From: JTS-AC122 sp050246015
GTDB taxonomy: Bacteria > Planctomycetota > Phycisphaerae > Phycisphaerales > UBA1924
Direction of reading: 5' to 3'
Length of the DNA stretch: 64,000 nucleotides
NCBI GenBank assembly: GCA_050246015.1
Contig: JBFWWU010000003.1
Coordinates: forward strand, 124,001 to 188,000
Below the pieces are notes generated by a model, which was not told the DNA's origin, did not search any database, and was given only the letters and a program-made list of their open reading frames with translations. Shown piece by piece: positions 23,744-32,275 of this stretch; the first letter of the stretch is position 1; the number at the start of each line of letters is the position of its first letter. Made by a program: the position numbers and the translations under genes.

Positions 23744-26557
23744 TCAATCCGTCCTCGGCTTGGGCAACTGCTCGCGATACCGGGCCGCCTCCTCCACCTT
23801 CCCCTGCTTCTCGCAGACATCCGCCAGCCGTCTGAGGATCGCGGCGCGGGTGATCGTGGTGTTCAACCCCGGCGTCAGCGCCAGGTCGCACGCCCGCAGG
23901 GCGATCTCCGCGTCGGCCAACTCGCCGCGGCTGGTGAGCACGACCGCCAGCATGAACCTGGCTTTGAGCGACCAGACGTCGTCCCCGGTCGCGGCGGATC
24001 TGGCCAGCACATCGGCGCTCCATTTCGTGAGCCGAGCCGCCTCTTCGCTCGCGTCATCGCGCAGCATGATCTTCTGCGCGCAGTTGATCCCGCTCCGGGC
24101 CGCCATCACGCTCTCATCGCCGAAGAGGGCCTGCTGCATTTGCATGCATTCGCGGTAGAGGGCCTCGGCCTCCTGATCACGGTGGAGCTTGTCCATCGAA
24201 AACGCCAGGTTGTTGAGCGACTGCGCCAGGTCCGGATGCGGCCCCGTGAAGATCGACCGGCGGATGCGGAGCGCTTCCTCATCGAACGTCGCGGACGCCT
24301 CGTAGTTGCCCCGCGCCTTGCACAGGGCTCCCATGTTGTTGAGCGCGATCGCCAGGATGCGGTTGTCGCGCCCCCGGGTGAGGTCGATGGCTTCACGGTA
24401 CATCGGCTCGGCCTCGTCGAGCCGGCCGAGATTCTTCAGCGCCGTCCCGATGTTCAGCACGACCGCCGCGTGCCGGGGCGAATCGGCCGGGACCAGCCGC
24501 AGGCGGATCGCCCGCGCCTCCCGGGCGCGCTCGAGCCCCCCCTCGTAGTCGCGCTGCGCGATCAGCGCCGATGCCATCGCGTTGAGCACGTCCGCTGTCT
24601 CCAGGCTTGGATCCGCGTACGCCCGCCGACAGATCGCAAGGCTTTTCTCGAAATACTCCATCGCCGCGGCCGGTCGCATCCGGTCCAGTTCCAGCGTGCC
24701 CAGCGCACGCAGCGTCTCCTGTACGTGCGAGTGGTCGGCCCCGTACTTGCGCGTCTGCGCCGCCAGCACCGCCTGAAGCCCCGCTTCCGCTTCGTCGAAC
24801 TTCCCCATCAACTTCAGCGCGTTGGCGGCGTCGGATCGGCTTCGCAGCGTCTTGGCGTCGTTCTTCCCCAGCGCCTGCGAGCGGATCGCCACCGCCTGCT
24901 CCGCCAGTTCGTACGCGCGCGCGTACTCCGAGCGGCGCATCGCGACGCTCCCTTCCACGTGCAGCCGCATCGCCGTGAGTTCGGGCGCCGCCTCCGGCGC
25001 CGCGCGGAGGATCGCCTCCGCCTCCCGGCACCTAGCCATCGCATCGTCGTACCGGGACTCGTTGTGATCAACCGTCGCGAGGTGGAGCAGCGTCTCGGCG
25101 ACGGGTTCGCTCTCATGACCGAACCGCTCCAGCCGCATCCGCAGCGCCGCCTCAAGCTCTTCCCGCGCCCGGGCGTACTCGCCCAGCAGACCGTACGAAA
25201 TCCCGAGCAGGTCGCGCACCGCGGACTGCACCTCGGGCTGCTCTTTCAGGTCGCTCTGGGCCCGTTGCCGCGCCGACTCCAGCACGTTCTTCAGCAGCGT
25301 CGTGTCCGCGCCGTTGGCCGCCTGGGGGCTCACCCCTCCAAAGAGTTCCTCCACGAACCGGAGCGTCTGCCGCGTCTGCTCCGCCTTGACCAGCGCCTGC
25401 TGGTACCTCGAGTTCGCCAAGTCGCGCGCGGCCTCGGCCCGGGCGTAGAGCACGCCCGACACCGCCGCTCCCACCAGGATCGCTCCCAGCGCCACCATCG
25501 CCAGCACCGCCGCCGACCGGTTCCGCCTGGCCAGTTTCCGGATGACGTACCACGCGCTGTCTCGCTTGGCCTCGATCGCCTCGCCACGGGTATACCGCTG
25601 CAGGTCGCGCGCCAACTCGCCGGCGCTCTGATACCGACGCTGCGGTTCCTTCGCCAGGCACTTCAGCACGATCGTCGACAACTCATCACCCGCCCGCTTG
25701 GCAGCCAGCGCCTCCGTCGAAGGCTCCGTCCCCGAGATGTGCTGGATCACCGCCGGGGCCGATCCGCTGACCGGATACGGAAACTGCCCCGCCAGCGCGT
25801 GGTACAGCATCACGCCCAGCGAGTACACGTCCGTGCGGACGTCCAGCGCGCTCGAGTCCCCCTTCACCTGCTCCGGGCTCGCCCACGGGAGAGAACCGAT
25901 GAACTGCCCCGGACGCGTGATCTCCAGGTCCGCTTCGTTGATGTCCTCGGCCAGTCGCGCGAGCCCGAAGTCCAGGATCTTCGGCTCCCCGCGCTCGTCG
26001 AACCGGATATTCGAGGGCTTCAGGTCGCGGTGGATCACCCCCAGCAGGTGCGCCGCGCTCACCGCCTCGGCGATCTTCGCGAACACCATCGCGATGTCTC
26101 GTGTGGAGCCACGCAGCGATTCCAGGTGCTCATCCAGCGACGCCCCGGCGACGAAGTCCATCACGAAGTAGGCGCCCCGCTGCGTCCACCCTCGATCGTG
26201 CACCGCGACGATGTTCGGATGACGCAGGCGCGTGAGCAGGTCGATCTCCCGCTCGAACCTCGCCCGCTCGGACTCAGCCGACGACGAGCCGTGCCGAAGT
26301 TGCTTGATCGCCACGCGCCGCCCGGTTGACTCCTGCTCCGCCAGCAGGATCACCCCTTGCCCACCGCGCTTGAGTTCTTCCAGGATGCGGTAGCCCCGGA
26401 TAGCGCCGGCCTCCCCCAGCGCGGGGTCGTGCGGCGACCTTCCCGGCGCGGAACCGCTGCCCACGCGCGAACCCGAAGCGGCGCGGCTGGCCAGATCCTC
26501 GAACTGGCTCCACGCCGCTTCGATCAGTTGTCGCTCTCGCTCGGTCGGGATCCCCAA
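23744..26557 (-). CDS. Ser/Thr protein kinase with C-terminal TPR repeats
   Basis: A 937-residue Hanks-type kinase. The kinase domain (about residues 54-325) has the Gly-rich loop ELKRGGQGVILL, the ATP lysine in VAIKQL, the catalytic loop VIHRDLKPSNI, DFGLA and SPEQV. One membrane helix (about 348-371) separates it from a long helical region with roughly a dozen tetratricopeptide repeats (about 480-930), probably outside the cytoplasm. The start is a TTG with AGGAG five bases upstream; an ATG four bases earlier is out of frame. The gene lies just downstream of an ECF-type sigma factor on the same strand, a pairing known in planctomycetes that suggests joint signalling. Confidence 0.92.
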   Translation of the reverse strand: MGIPTERERQLIEAAWSQFEDLASRAASGSRVGSGSAPGRSPHDPALGEAGAIRGYRILEELKRGGQGVILLAEQESTGRRVAIKQLRHGSSSAESERARFEREIDLLTRLRHPNIVAVHDRGWTQRGAYFVMDFVAGASLDEHLESLRGSTRDIAMVFAKIAEAVSAAHLLGVIHRDLKPSNIRFDERGEPKILDFGLARLAEDINEADLEITRPGQFIGSLPWASPEQVKGDSSALDVRTDVYSLGVMLYHALAGQFPYPVSGSAPAVIQHISGTEPSTEALAAKRAGDELSTIVLKCLAKEPQRRYQSAGELARDLQRYTRGEAIEAKRDSAWYVIRKLARRNRSAAVLAMVALGAILVGAAVSGVLYARAEAARDLANSRYQQALVKAEQTRQTLRFVEELFGGVSPQAANGADTTLLKNVLESARQRAQSDLKEQPEVQSAVRDLLGISYGLLGEYARAREELEAALRMRLERFGHESEPVAETLLHLATVDHNESRYDDAMARCREAEAILRAAPEAAPELTAMRLHVEGSVAMRRSEYARAYELAEQAVAIRSQALGKNDAKTLRSRSDAANALKLMGKFDEAEAGLQAVLAAQTRKYGADHSHVQETLRALGTLELDRMRPAAAMEYFEKSLAICRRAYADPSLETADVLNAMASALIAQRDYEGGLERAREARAIRLRLVPADSPRHAAVVLNIGTALKNLGRLDEAEPMYREAIDLTRGRDNRILAIALNNMGALCKARGNYEASATFDEEALRIRRSIFTGPHPDLAQSLNNLAFSMDKLHRDQEAEALYRECMQMQQALFGDESVMAARSGINCAQKIMLRDDASEEAARLTKWSADVLARSAATGDDVWSLKARFMLAVVLTSRGELADAEIALRACDLALTPGLNTTITRAAILRRLADVCEKQGKVEEAARYREQLPKPRTD

Positions 26558-26609
26558 ACATGCTCCTGTGGTCGATCAACTCCTTCTAGACGACGCACCG
26601 CGACCCTAT

Positions 26610-27230
26610 TCACGAATACTCGCTGAAAAACTGCGTCCCGCTTCCCATCAGCGCGCGAAGCCGGTCGTGCGCCCGCGCCCGCAGCATGTGCACGGCCCCG
26701 GCCGAGCGCCCGAGTTGCCGGGCCGCCGCGGCGACTTCCAGCCCCTGCAGGTCGCAGAGCGTGACCACCGCCTGGTAGTCGCTCGGCAGGCGATCCAGCG
26801 CGTCCTGGAGCGTCCGGCGGGCTTCCAGCGTCGCGATCTGGCGGCTCGGGGAAGTGGCCGACACGCCCAGCCGCTCGATAAGCGCGACATAGGACTCCGA
26901 CGAGTGCGGCTCGACGCGGTTGGCCGGGTTGGGCCGCTTGTCGCGCTCGAAACCGCGGATCGCATCGCGCAGCGCGTTCTGCGCGATCCTCGAGAGCCAG
27001 CCCACGAAGACGTTCGGATCCCGTGAGACAAGTTGGTCGATATGCAGAAAAGCCTCGAGATACGCGACCTGCATCACGTCATCTTCGTCGAGCACGCTGC
27101 GGTGCCGGCGGTCGATTTTTCCCTGGATGCACATGCGGGCGCGCGGCCCGAAGCGGGCCAGCATCTCTTTTAGAGCGGCCGCATCGCCACGCACCGCCCG
27201 ATCGAGTAGTTTCTCGTCCGAACCTTCCAT
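26610..27230 (-). CDS. ECF-type RNA polymerase sigma factor
   Basis: A 206-residue sigma-70-family factor with region 2 (about residues 25-95, including DVMQVAYLEAFLHIDQL and WLSRIAQNALRDAIRGFERD) and region 4 (about 140-195). Region 4 includes LDRLPSDYQAVVTLCDLQGL and the helix-turn-helix VAAAARQLGRSAGAVHML. No anti-sigma factor is adjacent; instead the kinase-TPR gene follows 52 bases downstream. That fits ECF groups thought to be controlled by Ser/Thr phosphorylation. The ATG at 27230 is the likely start; another lies at 27260. Upstream the locus diverges to the giant secreted protein, a possible target. Confidence 0.85.
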   Translation of the reverse strand: MEGSDEKLLDRAVRGDAAALKEMLARFGPRARMCIQGKIDRRHRSVLDEDDVMQVAYLEAFLHIDQLVSRDPNVFVGWLSRIAQNALRDAIRGFERDKRPNPANRVEPHSSESYVALIERLGVSATSPSRQIATLEARRTLQDALDRLPSDYQAVVTLCDLQGLEVAAAARQLGRSAGAVHMLRARAHDRLRALMGSGTQFFSEYS

Positions 27231-27401
27231 CACGGATATCCGAGCAGCCAGCAGGGTCATGATGGTAGACCGAGCGAGCGGGAGGATTGATTGCGAAATT
27301 CGGCGGGCGCGCGTGAAAGACGCGATGCGGCGTCGTCCTTGCGACATGGGGAGTGAGGATGGACGCTGCATATCGAGCGTCTGTGAAGCGTGGCGAACCG
27401 C

Positions 27402-27418
27402 CGGAGCGGATCGCTCCG
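27402..27418. promoter_or_regulatory. Short perfect palindrome in the divergent sigma/surface-protein region
   Basis: CGGAGCG, three bases, CGCTCCG. It lies in the 236-base region between the sigma factor gene and the giant secreted protein gene. It could be an operator or a small hairpin in the leader. No classical promoter is recognisable nearby. Confidence 0.35.
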
Positions 27419-27466
27419 CCGTGGTGCGCGCCGAACTGAAGTTGGCTTTCAATACGAGAGGTTTCC

Positions 27467-30400
27467 ATGTTCACAAAGGCGATTCAAACAATGAATACGG
27501 GTCGAACGCTGCTGATTCTGGGCGTTTGCGGAGCGGTGTGCGCCGGTACTGTGTCCCCGGTGCGCGCGCAGACGACGATCGCATCGCAGACCGGCGCGGC
27601 GAGCCTGTCGGTGGACAACGGCCGGGCGTTTTACCTGGGGGGCAACGACGAGTTCTGCCAGAGCCGGAACATCGTGCGGTCGATCTCGGTGGCGGGCGGG
27701 CCGGCGACGGTGCTTCTTGATGAGGCCGGGTGCACATTCGATGGGCGGTTCATGATCGTGGACGGGGCGTTCGGGTTTACGATCGGCAACACCCCGACGG
27801 TGCACACGATCCAGCGGTACTGGACGGGCGGGCTGTCCCCCGATCCCGTGCAGATCGGGACGGTGACAGGCAACCTGAACACGTTGCTCGGGAACATGGC
27901 AACGCAGGGCGACTTTGTGTACTGGTCAACGGAGACGGCGATCGAGCGGGTGCGCCGGGACGGGACGGGGGGGCAGCAGACGCTGAGTTTGCCGCAGTTC
28001 TTCACGCGGACGATCGCGGCAGCGGGCAACGGGTTCGTGTACTGGGGCGAAGGGGGAGTTGGCGCGGGATCGATCCGTCGAGCGAACCTGGGCGCGATGC
28101 CGCCGGTGGTGGAGGTGGTGGCCGGGGGCACGTTCAACCGCCCGCGGAATCCGGTGGTGGACGGGACGCACATCTACTGGACCGAGGACGGCGGCGTCGT
28201 GAAGCGGACCACGCTGGCGCCGGGCGGCGCGGTGACGACGCTGCGGACGGCGCCCGCGGGCGGGTGGAACATCGGCGGGTTCGTGGTGGACGACGCGCTC
28301 TTGTGCTGGAGCGAGTTCCAGAGCACGGGGACGAACCGGCTGTTCCGGATGCCAAAGGGGGGCGGAACCGCGGTGCAGGTCGGTCCCGGGAATCTCTCGT
28401 TCGTGGCAAACCTGGACCAAGACACGGACCAGTTGTACTGGCGCGAGGGATTGAATGGGGACATCCGCCGGATCCGGAAGGACGCGGCGGCGGTGACGCC
28501 GGATTTCTCGTGGATCGGGCTGGAGGTCACCCAGTCGATCCAGAACATGAGCAACAGCGTGCCGATCGTGAAGGGGAAGCCGACGCTGGTGCGGGGGTAT
28601 GCGCGGTCGAGCATCGGGAACTATCCCGGTCTGAAGGCGCAGTTGGTGGGCGTGCGAACGTCAAACGGGGCGGCGCTGCCGGGGTCGCCGCTACGGTCGA
28701 GCGTGGCGAGCATGACGGCGTCGAGCGCGCTGACGATCACGGACGCGCGGCGGATGGACCTTGGATCGACGTTCAACTGGGAACTGCCGGCGTCGTGGTT
28801 GAATCAGGACATCACGCTGACGGCGCAGCTCAACTTTGATGGATCGGTGACGGAGAGCGTCACGGGGAACAACAACGTGGTGCAGGTGGTGGACGTCTCG
28901 AGCGTGGACCCGGTGTGCATCAAGGCGCGGCGGACGAGCACGGAGGTGCCGTCGATCGGGACGAACTCGGCGGCCTTCCGTGACGCGGTGGCGCGGCTGA
29001 AGACGCTGTTCCCGAACCGGGACGTGTGGGTGTACCCGCAAGGAGGGATCTTTGAGGAACTGAGTTGCTGCACGTGGTACCCGCCGTTTGTGTACTACGG
29101 GTCGTGGGAGGTGAACGAGGACCGCGACAAGATGATCGTGCAGTTGATCGTGGAAGAGACGTTTTCGCTCCCGCCGGCGGAATGCTTTTTGACGCTGGCG
29201 CCGGTGCACCGGGTGGCGATGATCCCGGAGACGGCGCGGACGCAGGGGACGGGGTACGCGAACTACGTATGGAACGTGAGTTGGGTGAAGTTCGTGACGG
29301 GGGGGAGCACGGGGTTTGAGACGCCCGAGGGGGGAGCGACGCTGGCGCAGGAACTGGCGCACAACTACAACGGGGTGTTCGGGAGCCGATGGCTGCACGT
29401 GAACTGCGGGAGCCCGGACGGGATCAACAACGGGTATCCGTATCCGACGAACTCGATCGGGCCGGCGGGTGGAACGCAGTACTACGGGTACGACCCGATC
29501 TCGCGGCAGGTGATCCGTCCGTCGGGGATCGGGAGCGCGAAGGACTACATGTCGTACTGCGGGCCGACGTGGGTGAGCGATTATAACTGGCGCGGGATCC
29601 AGAACGAGATCGGGCTTGATCCGGTGGCGATGCCCCCCCCGCCTCCGCCCGGGGATTACCTGTTCGCAGTCGGGCTGATCGACCACACGATGAACCAGGC
29701 TGAAGTGACGGCGGTGTATCGCATCCCGAACGGGGCGATGGACATGAACCGGGTGAACGAGATCCTGTCGCAGCAGATGGCGGCGACGAGCGCGAACCCG
29801 CAGTTTGCGCTCGAACTGCGCAACGCGAGCGGCGGGGTGATCTCGACGACGAACTTTGATCGGTTGCCGGGGTCGCACGAGGACGGGCAGAATGAGTTCG
29901 TGTTCACGATGCTGGTGCCGGACGATCCGGCGGTGGCGTCGGTGGCGATCCGGAACCGGGCGAGCACGGGGGTAATCGCATCGCGGGCCGGGAGCGCGAA
30001 CGCGCCAGTGATCTCGGCGATCACGTCGCCGACGGCGGGTCAGAACATCACGAACTCGATGACGATCTCGTGGAATGCGAGCGATCCGGACGGGGACATC
30101 CTGACGTTCATGGTGCAGTATTCGAACGACGGGGTGACGTGGCAGACGCTGGCCAGCAACACGCCGCTGACGAGCGTGACGGTGGACGGGGTGGACGTGC
30201 TGCCGGGAATCTCCGGGAGTTTCCCGACGAACTCGTGCCGGGTTCGGATCATCGCGTCGGACGGGTTCCGCACGGCGTACGCGACGTCGGCGGGGTTCAA
30301 CGTGGCGAATCGGGCGCCGGTGGCGACGATCGTGCAGCCGGCCAATGGAACACGGTTCGCCGCGGGCGAATCGATCAAGTTCCTGGGGACGGCGAACGAC

Positions 30401-32149
30401 CCGGAGAGCGGGATCGTGGAGAACTCGTCGCCCGGGTTCTTCCAGTGGTTCATCACGAACGTGAGCACGGTGGGAACCGGGTTTGAGTACAACCTGACGC
30501 AGGGACTGCCGCCGGGGACGTACAACGTTCAACTGTTCGCGTTCGACCCGGTGACGCTGGTCTCGGGGACGGACTCGATCACGATCACCGTCGGGGATTC
30601 GCTGGCGCCGGCGTCATCGACGCAGGACAGCGACGGCGACGGCATCCTGGACGTGGCGGACAACTGCCCGCTGGCGTCGAACGCGTCGCAGACAGATACG
30701 GACGGAGACGGGGTCGGCGACGTGTGCGACAACTGTCCATTCGTGTTCAATCCGGACCAGGGCGACCACGATGAGAACGGGCTTGGGAACGAGTGCGACG
30801 TGCCGGTTCTGTATGTCAACGCGAGCGCGACGGGGCTCAATAACGGCCTGAACTGGCAGGATGCGTTCACCTCGCTGCAGAGCGCGCTCAGCGCGACGGT
30901 GACGATGCCCAGCGTACATCAGATCTGGGTAGCGGCGGGGACGTATCTGCCGACGAGCCGATCCAACCCGGCCGACCCGCGGACGGCGCGATTTGCGCTG
31001 AGGCCGGGGGTTTCGATCCTGGGCGGGTTCGCCGGGGGCGAAGATCACGCCGACGAGGCCAACCCCGCGGCGAACCGGACGATCCTGTCGGGCGATCTCA
31101 ACGGGAACGACACGCCGAACTTCGGCAACCGGTCGGACAACGTGCAGACCATCGTGACGGGAGACGTAAGCATCGGGCAGCGGACGGTTCGGCTCGATGG
31201 GCTGGAGCTGCGCGGCGGGAACGCGGCGGGCACGGTGGTGGCCGGGGCGCTGACGCTGACCGGATCGGCGAGCGTGATTGTGAGCCGGTGCGACTTCATC
31301 TCGAACCTGGGAGGGAGCCGCGGGGGAGCGGTGTCGACCACGGGCGGCTCGTCCGCGTTTGATCGATGCCGATTCCTGGGCAACACGGCGTCAACCGGGG
31401 GCGCGATGCGGTGCGATCCGGGCGGGGCGCTGTCGGCGCCCGAGTTCTTCAACTGCGTGTTCTCGGGGAACTCATCGGCGTTCAACGGCGGGGCGTTCGC
31501 ATCGCAGGGAGTGAGCCCGACGTTCCTGAACTGCACGTTCGCCAACAACGTGGCGGGCGGGCAGGCGGGCGGGCTGATCATGAACGGGCTGCCGGCGGAC
31601 GCGGCGGCGATCACGAACTGCATCCTGTTCTTCAACTCCGACGTGAATGGACAGGTGAGCGCGTCGCAACTCCAGGCGAACGGTGGGCTGGTGACGAATG
31701 TGTCGTACTCGGACGTGCAGGGCGGGTTCGCCGGCGCCGGGAACGTGAACGTGAATCCGCAGTTTGTTGACGCGGATGGACCGGACAACATGGCGGGCAC
31801 GGCGGACGACTCGCCGCGGCCGCTGCCGGGCTCGGCGGTGAATGATGCGGGCTCGACGCCGCTCTCGGCGGATCTGGCGACGGACCAGAGCGGCTCGCCG
31901 CGGCGGATGGACGACCGATCCCGGGTGGATACCGGCGTGGGTCCGGCGCCGATCGTGGACATGGGCGCGTACGAGCAGCCGCGATGCCGGGCGGACTGGA
32001 ACATGGACAATGTGCTGAACTCGCAGGACCTGTTCGATTTCCTGGTGGAGTTCTTCGAGATGGATCCACACGCGGACTTCAACTTCAACGGGATCGTGAA
32101 CTCGCAGGACTTCTTCGATTTCCTGGCGCAGTTCTTCTCGGGGTGTTGA
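27467..32149 (+). CDS. Giant secreted multidomain protein with protease-like, TSP3, beta-helix and dockerin-like regions
   Basis: A 1560-residue secreted protein. In order: signal peptide (to about residue 34), a beta-propeller-like region (35-350), a CARDB-like adhesion domain (350-490) and a metalloprotease-like region (490-720). Ig/fibronectin-like repeats follow (about 840-1045), then Asp-rich thrombospondin type 3 calcium repeats (about 1053-1110, DSDGDGILDVADNCP), a right-handed beta-helix (1115-1500), and two dockerin-like repeats ending FFSGC. The protease motif reads QELAH where HExxH is usual, so activity is uncertain. The start has a GAGAGG site. A T-rich terminator hairpin follows. 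It is divergent from a sigma factor/kinase pair that may regulate it. Confidence 0.8.
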   Translation: MFTKAIQTMNTGRTLLILGVCGAVCAGTVSPVRAQTTIASQTGAASLSVDNGRAFYLGGNDEFCQSRNIVRSISVAGGPATVLLDEAGCTFDGRFMIVDGAFGFTIGNTPTVHTIQRYWTGGLSPDPVQIGTVTGNLNTLLGNMATQGDFVYWSTETAIERVRRDGTGGQQTLSLPQFFTRTIAAAGNGFVYWGEGGVGAGSIRRANLGAMPPVVEVVAGGTFNRPRNPVVDGTHIYWTEDGGVVKRTTLAPGGAVTTLRTAPAGGWNIGGFVVDDALLCWSEFQSTGTNRLFRMPKGGGTAVQVGPGNLSFVANLDQDTDQLYWREGLNGDIRRIRKDAAAVTPDFSWIGLEVTQSIQNMSNSVPIVKGKPTLVRGYARSSIGNYPGLKAQLVGVRTSNGAALPGSPLRSSVASMTASSALTITDARRMDLGSTFNWELPASWLNQDITLTAQLNFDGSVTESVTGNNNVVQVVDVSSVDPVCIKARRTSTEVPSIGTNSAAFRDAVARLKTLFPNRDVWVYPQGGIFEELSCCTWYPPFVYYGSWEVNEDRDKMIVQLIVEETFSLPPAECFLTLAPVHRVAMIPETARTQGTGYANYVWNVSWVKFVTGGSTGFETPEGGATLAQELAHNYNGVFGSRWLHVNCGSPDGINNGYPYPTNSIGPAGGTQYYGYDPISRQVIRPSGIGSAKDYMSYCGPTWVSDYNWRGIQNEIGLDPVAMPPPPPPGDYLFAVGLIDHTMNQAEVTAVYRIPNGAMDMNRVNEILSQQMAATSANPQFALELRNASGGVISTTNFDRLPGSHEDGQNEFVFTMLVPDDPAVASVAIRNRASTGVIASRAGSANAPVISAITSPTAGQNITNSMTISWNASDPDGDILTFMVQYSNDGVTWQTLASNTPLTSVTVDGVDVLPGISGSFPTNSCRVRIIASDGFRTAYATSAGFNVANRAPVATIVQPANGTRFAAGESIKFLGTANDPESGIVENSSPGFFQWFITNVSTVGTGFEYNLTQGLPPGTYNVQLFAFDPVTLVSGTDSITITVGDSLAPASSTQDSDGDGILDVADNCPLASNASQTDTDGDGVGDVCDNCPFVFNPDQGDHDENGLGNECDVPVLYVNASATGLNNGLNWQDAFTSLQSALSATVTMPSVHQIWVAAGTYLPTSRSNPADPRTARFALRPGVSILGGFAGGEDHADEANPAANRTILSGDLNGNDTPNFGNRSDNVQTIVTGDVSIGQRTVRLDGLELRGGNAAGTVVAGALTLTGSASVIVSRCDFISNLGGSRGGAVSTTGGSSAFDRCRFLGNTASTGGAMRCDPGGALSAPEFFNCVFSGNSSAFNGGAFASQGVSPTFLNCTFANNVAGGQAGGLIMNGLPADAAAITNCILFFNSDVNGQVSASQLQANGGLVTNVSYSDVQGGFAGAGNVNVNPQFVDADGPDNMAGTADDSPRPLPGSAVNDAGSTPLSADLATDQSGSPRRMDDRSRVDTGVGPAPIVDMGAYEQPRCRADWNMDNVLNSQDLFDFLVEFFEMDPHADFNFNGIVNSQDFFDFLAQFFSGC

Positions 32150-32196
32150 TGATTTGAAGGGTTGGGTAGCGGGGAAACGAGTGCGAATGTGAAACG

Positions 32197-32231
32197 ACCG
32201 GCTCTTCCGATGGCGGGAGAGCCGGTTTTTT
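32197..32231 (+). terminator. Rho-independent terminator of the giant gene
   Basis: A nine-base perfect stem (ACCGGCTCT with AGAGCCGGT) and a 12-base loop, followed by a run of six T including the last stem base. It lies 48 bases after the stop codon. Confidence 0.8.
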
Positions 32232-32275
32232 CATGCTGGAGACGTGCCGGAGTGGAGGCTGGTTGAGCGTGCGGC

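Noticed and set aside
23588..26329. A 913-codon frame on the plus strand under the kinase gene
   Set aside because: Arg-rich and repetitive because it mirrors the TPR and kinase codons; no domain visible.
17535..26557. A CRISPR-like or other repeat array
   Set aside because: The repetition comes from kelch repeats, tetratricopeptide repeats and G+C-rich codons; no evenly spaced identical repeats with unique spacers occur.
28691..30532. A 613-codon minus-strand frame under the giant secreted protein
   Set aside because: Composition (Arg/His/Pro) is typical of antisense translation; the plus-strand frame has clear domains.
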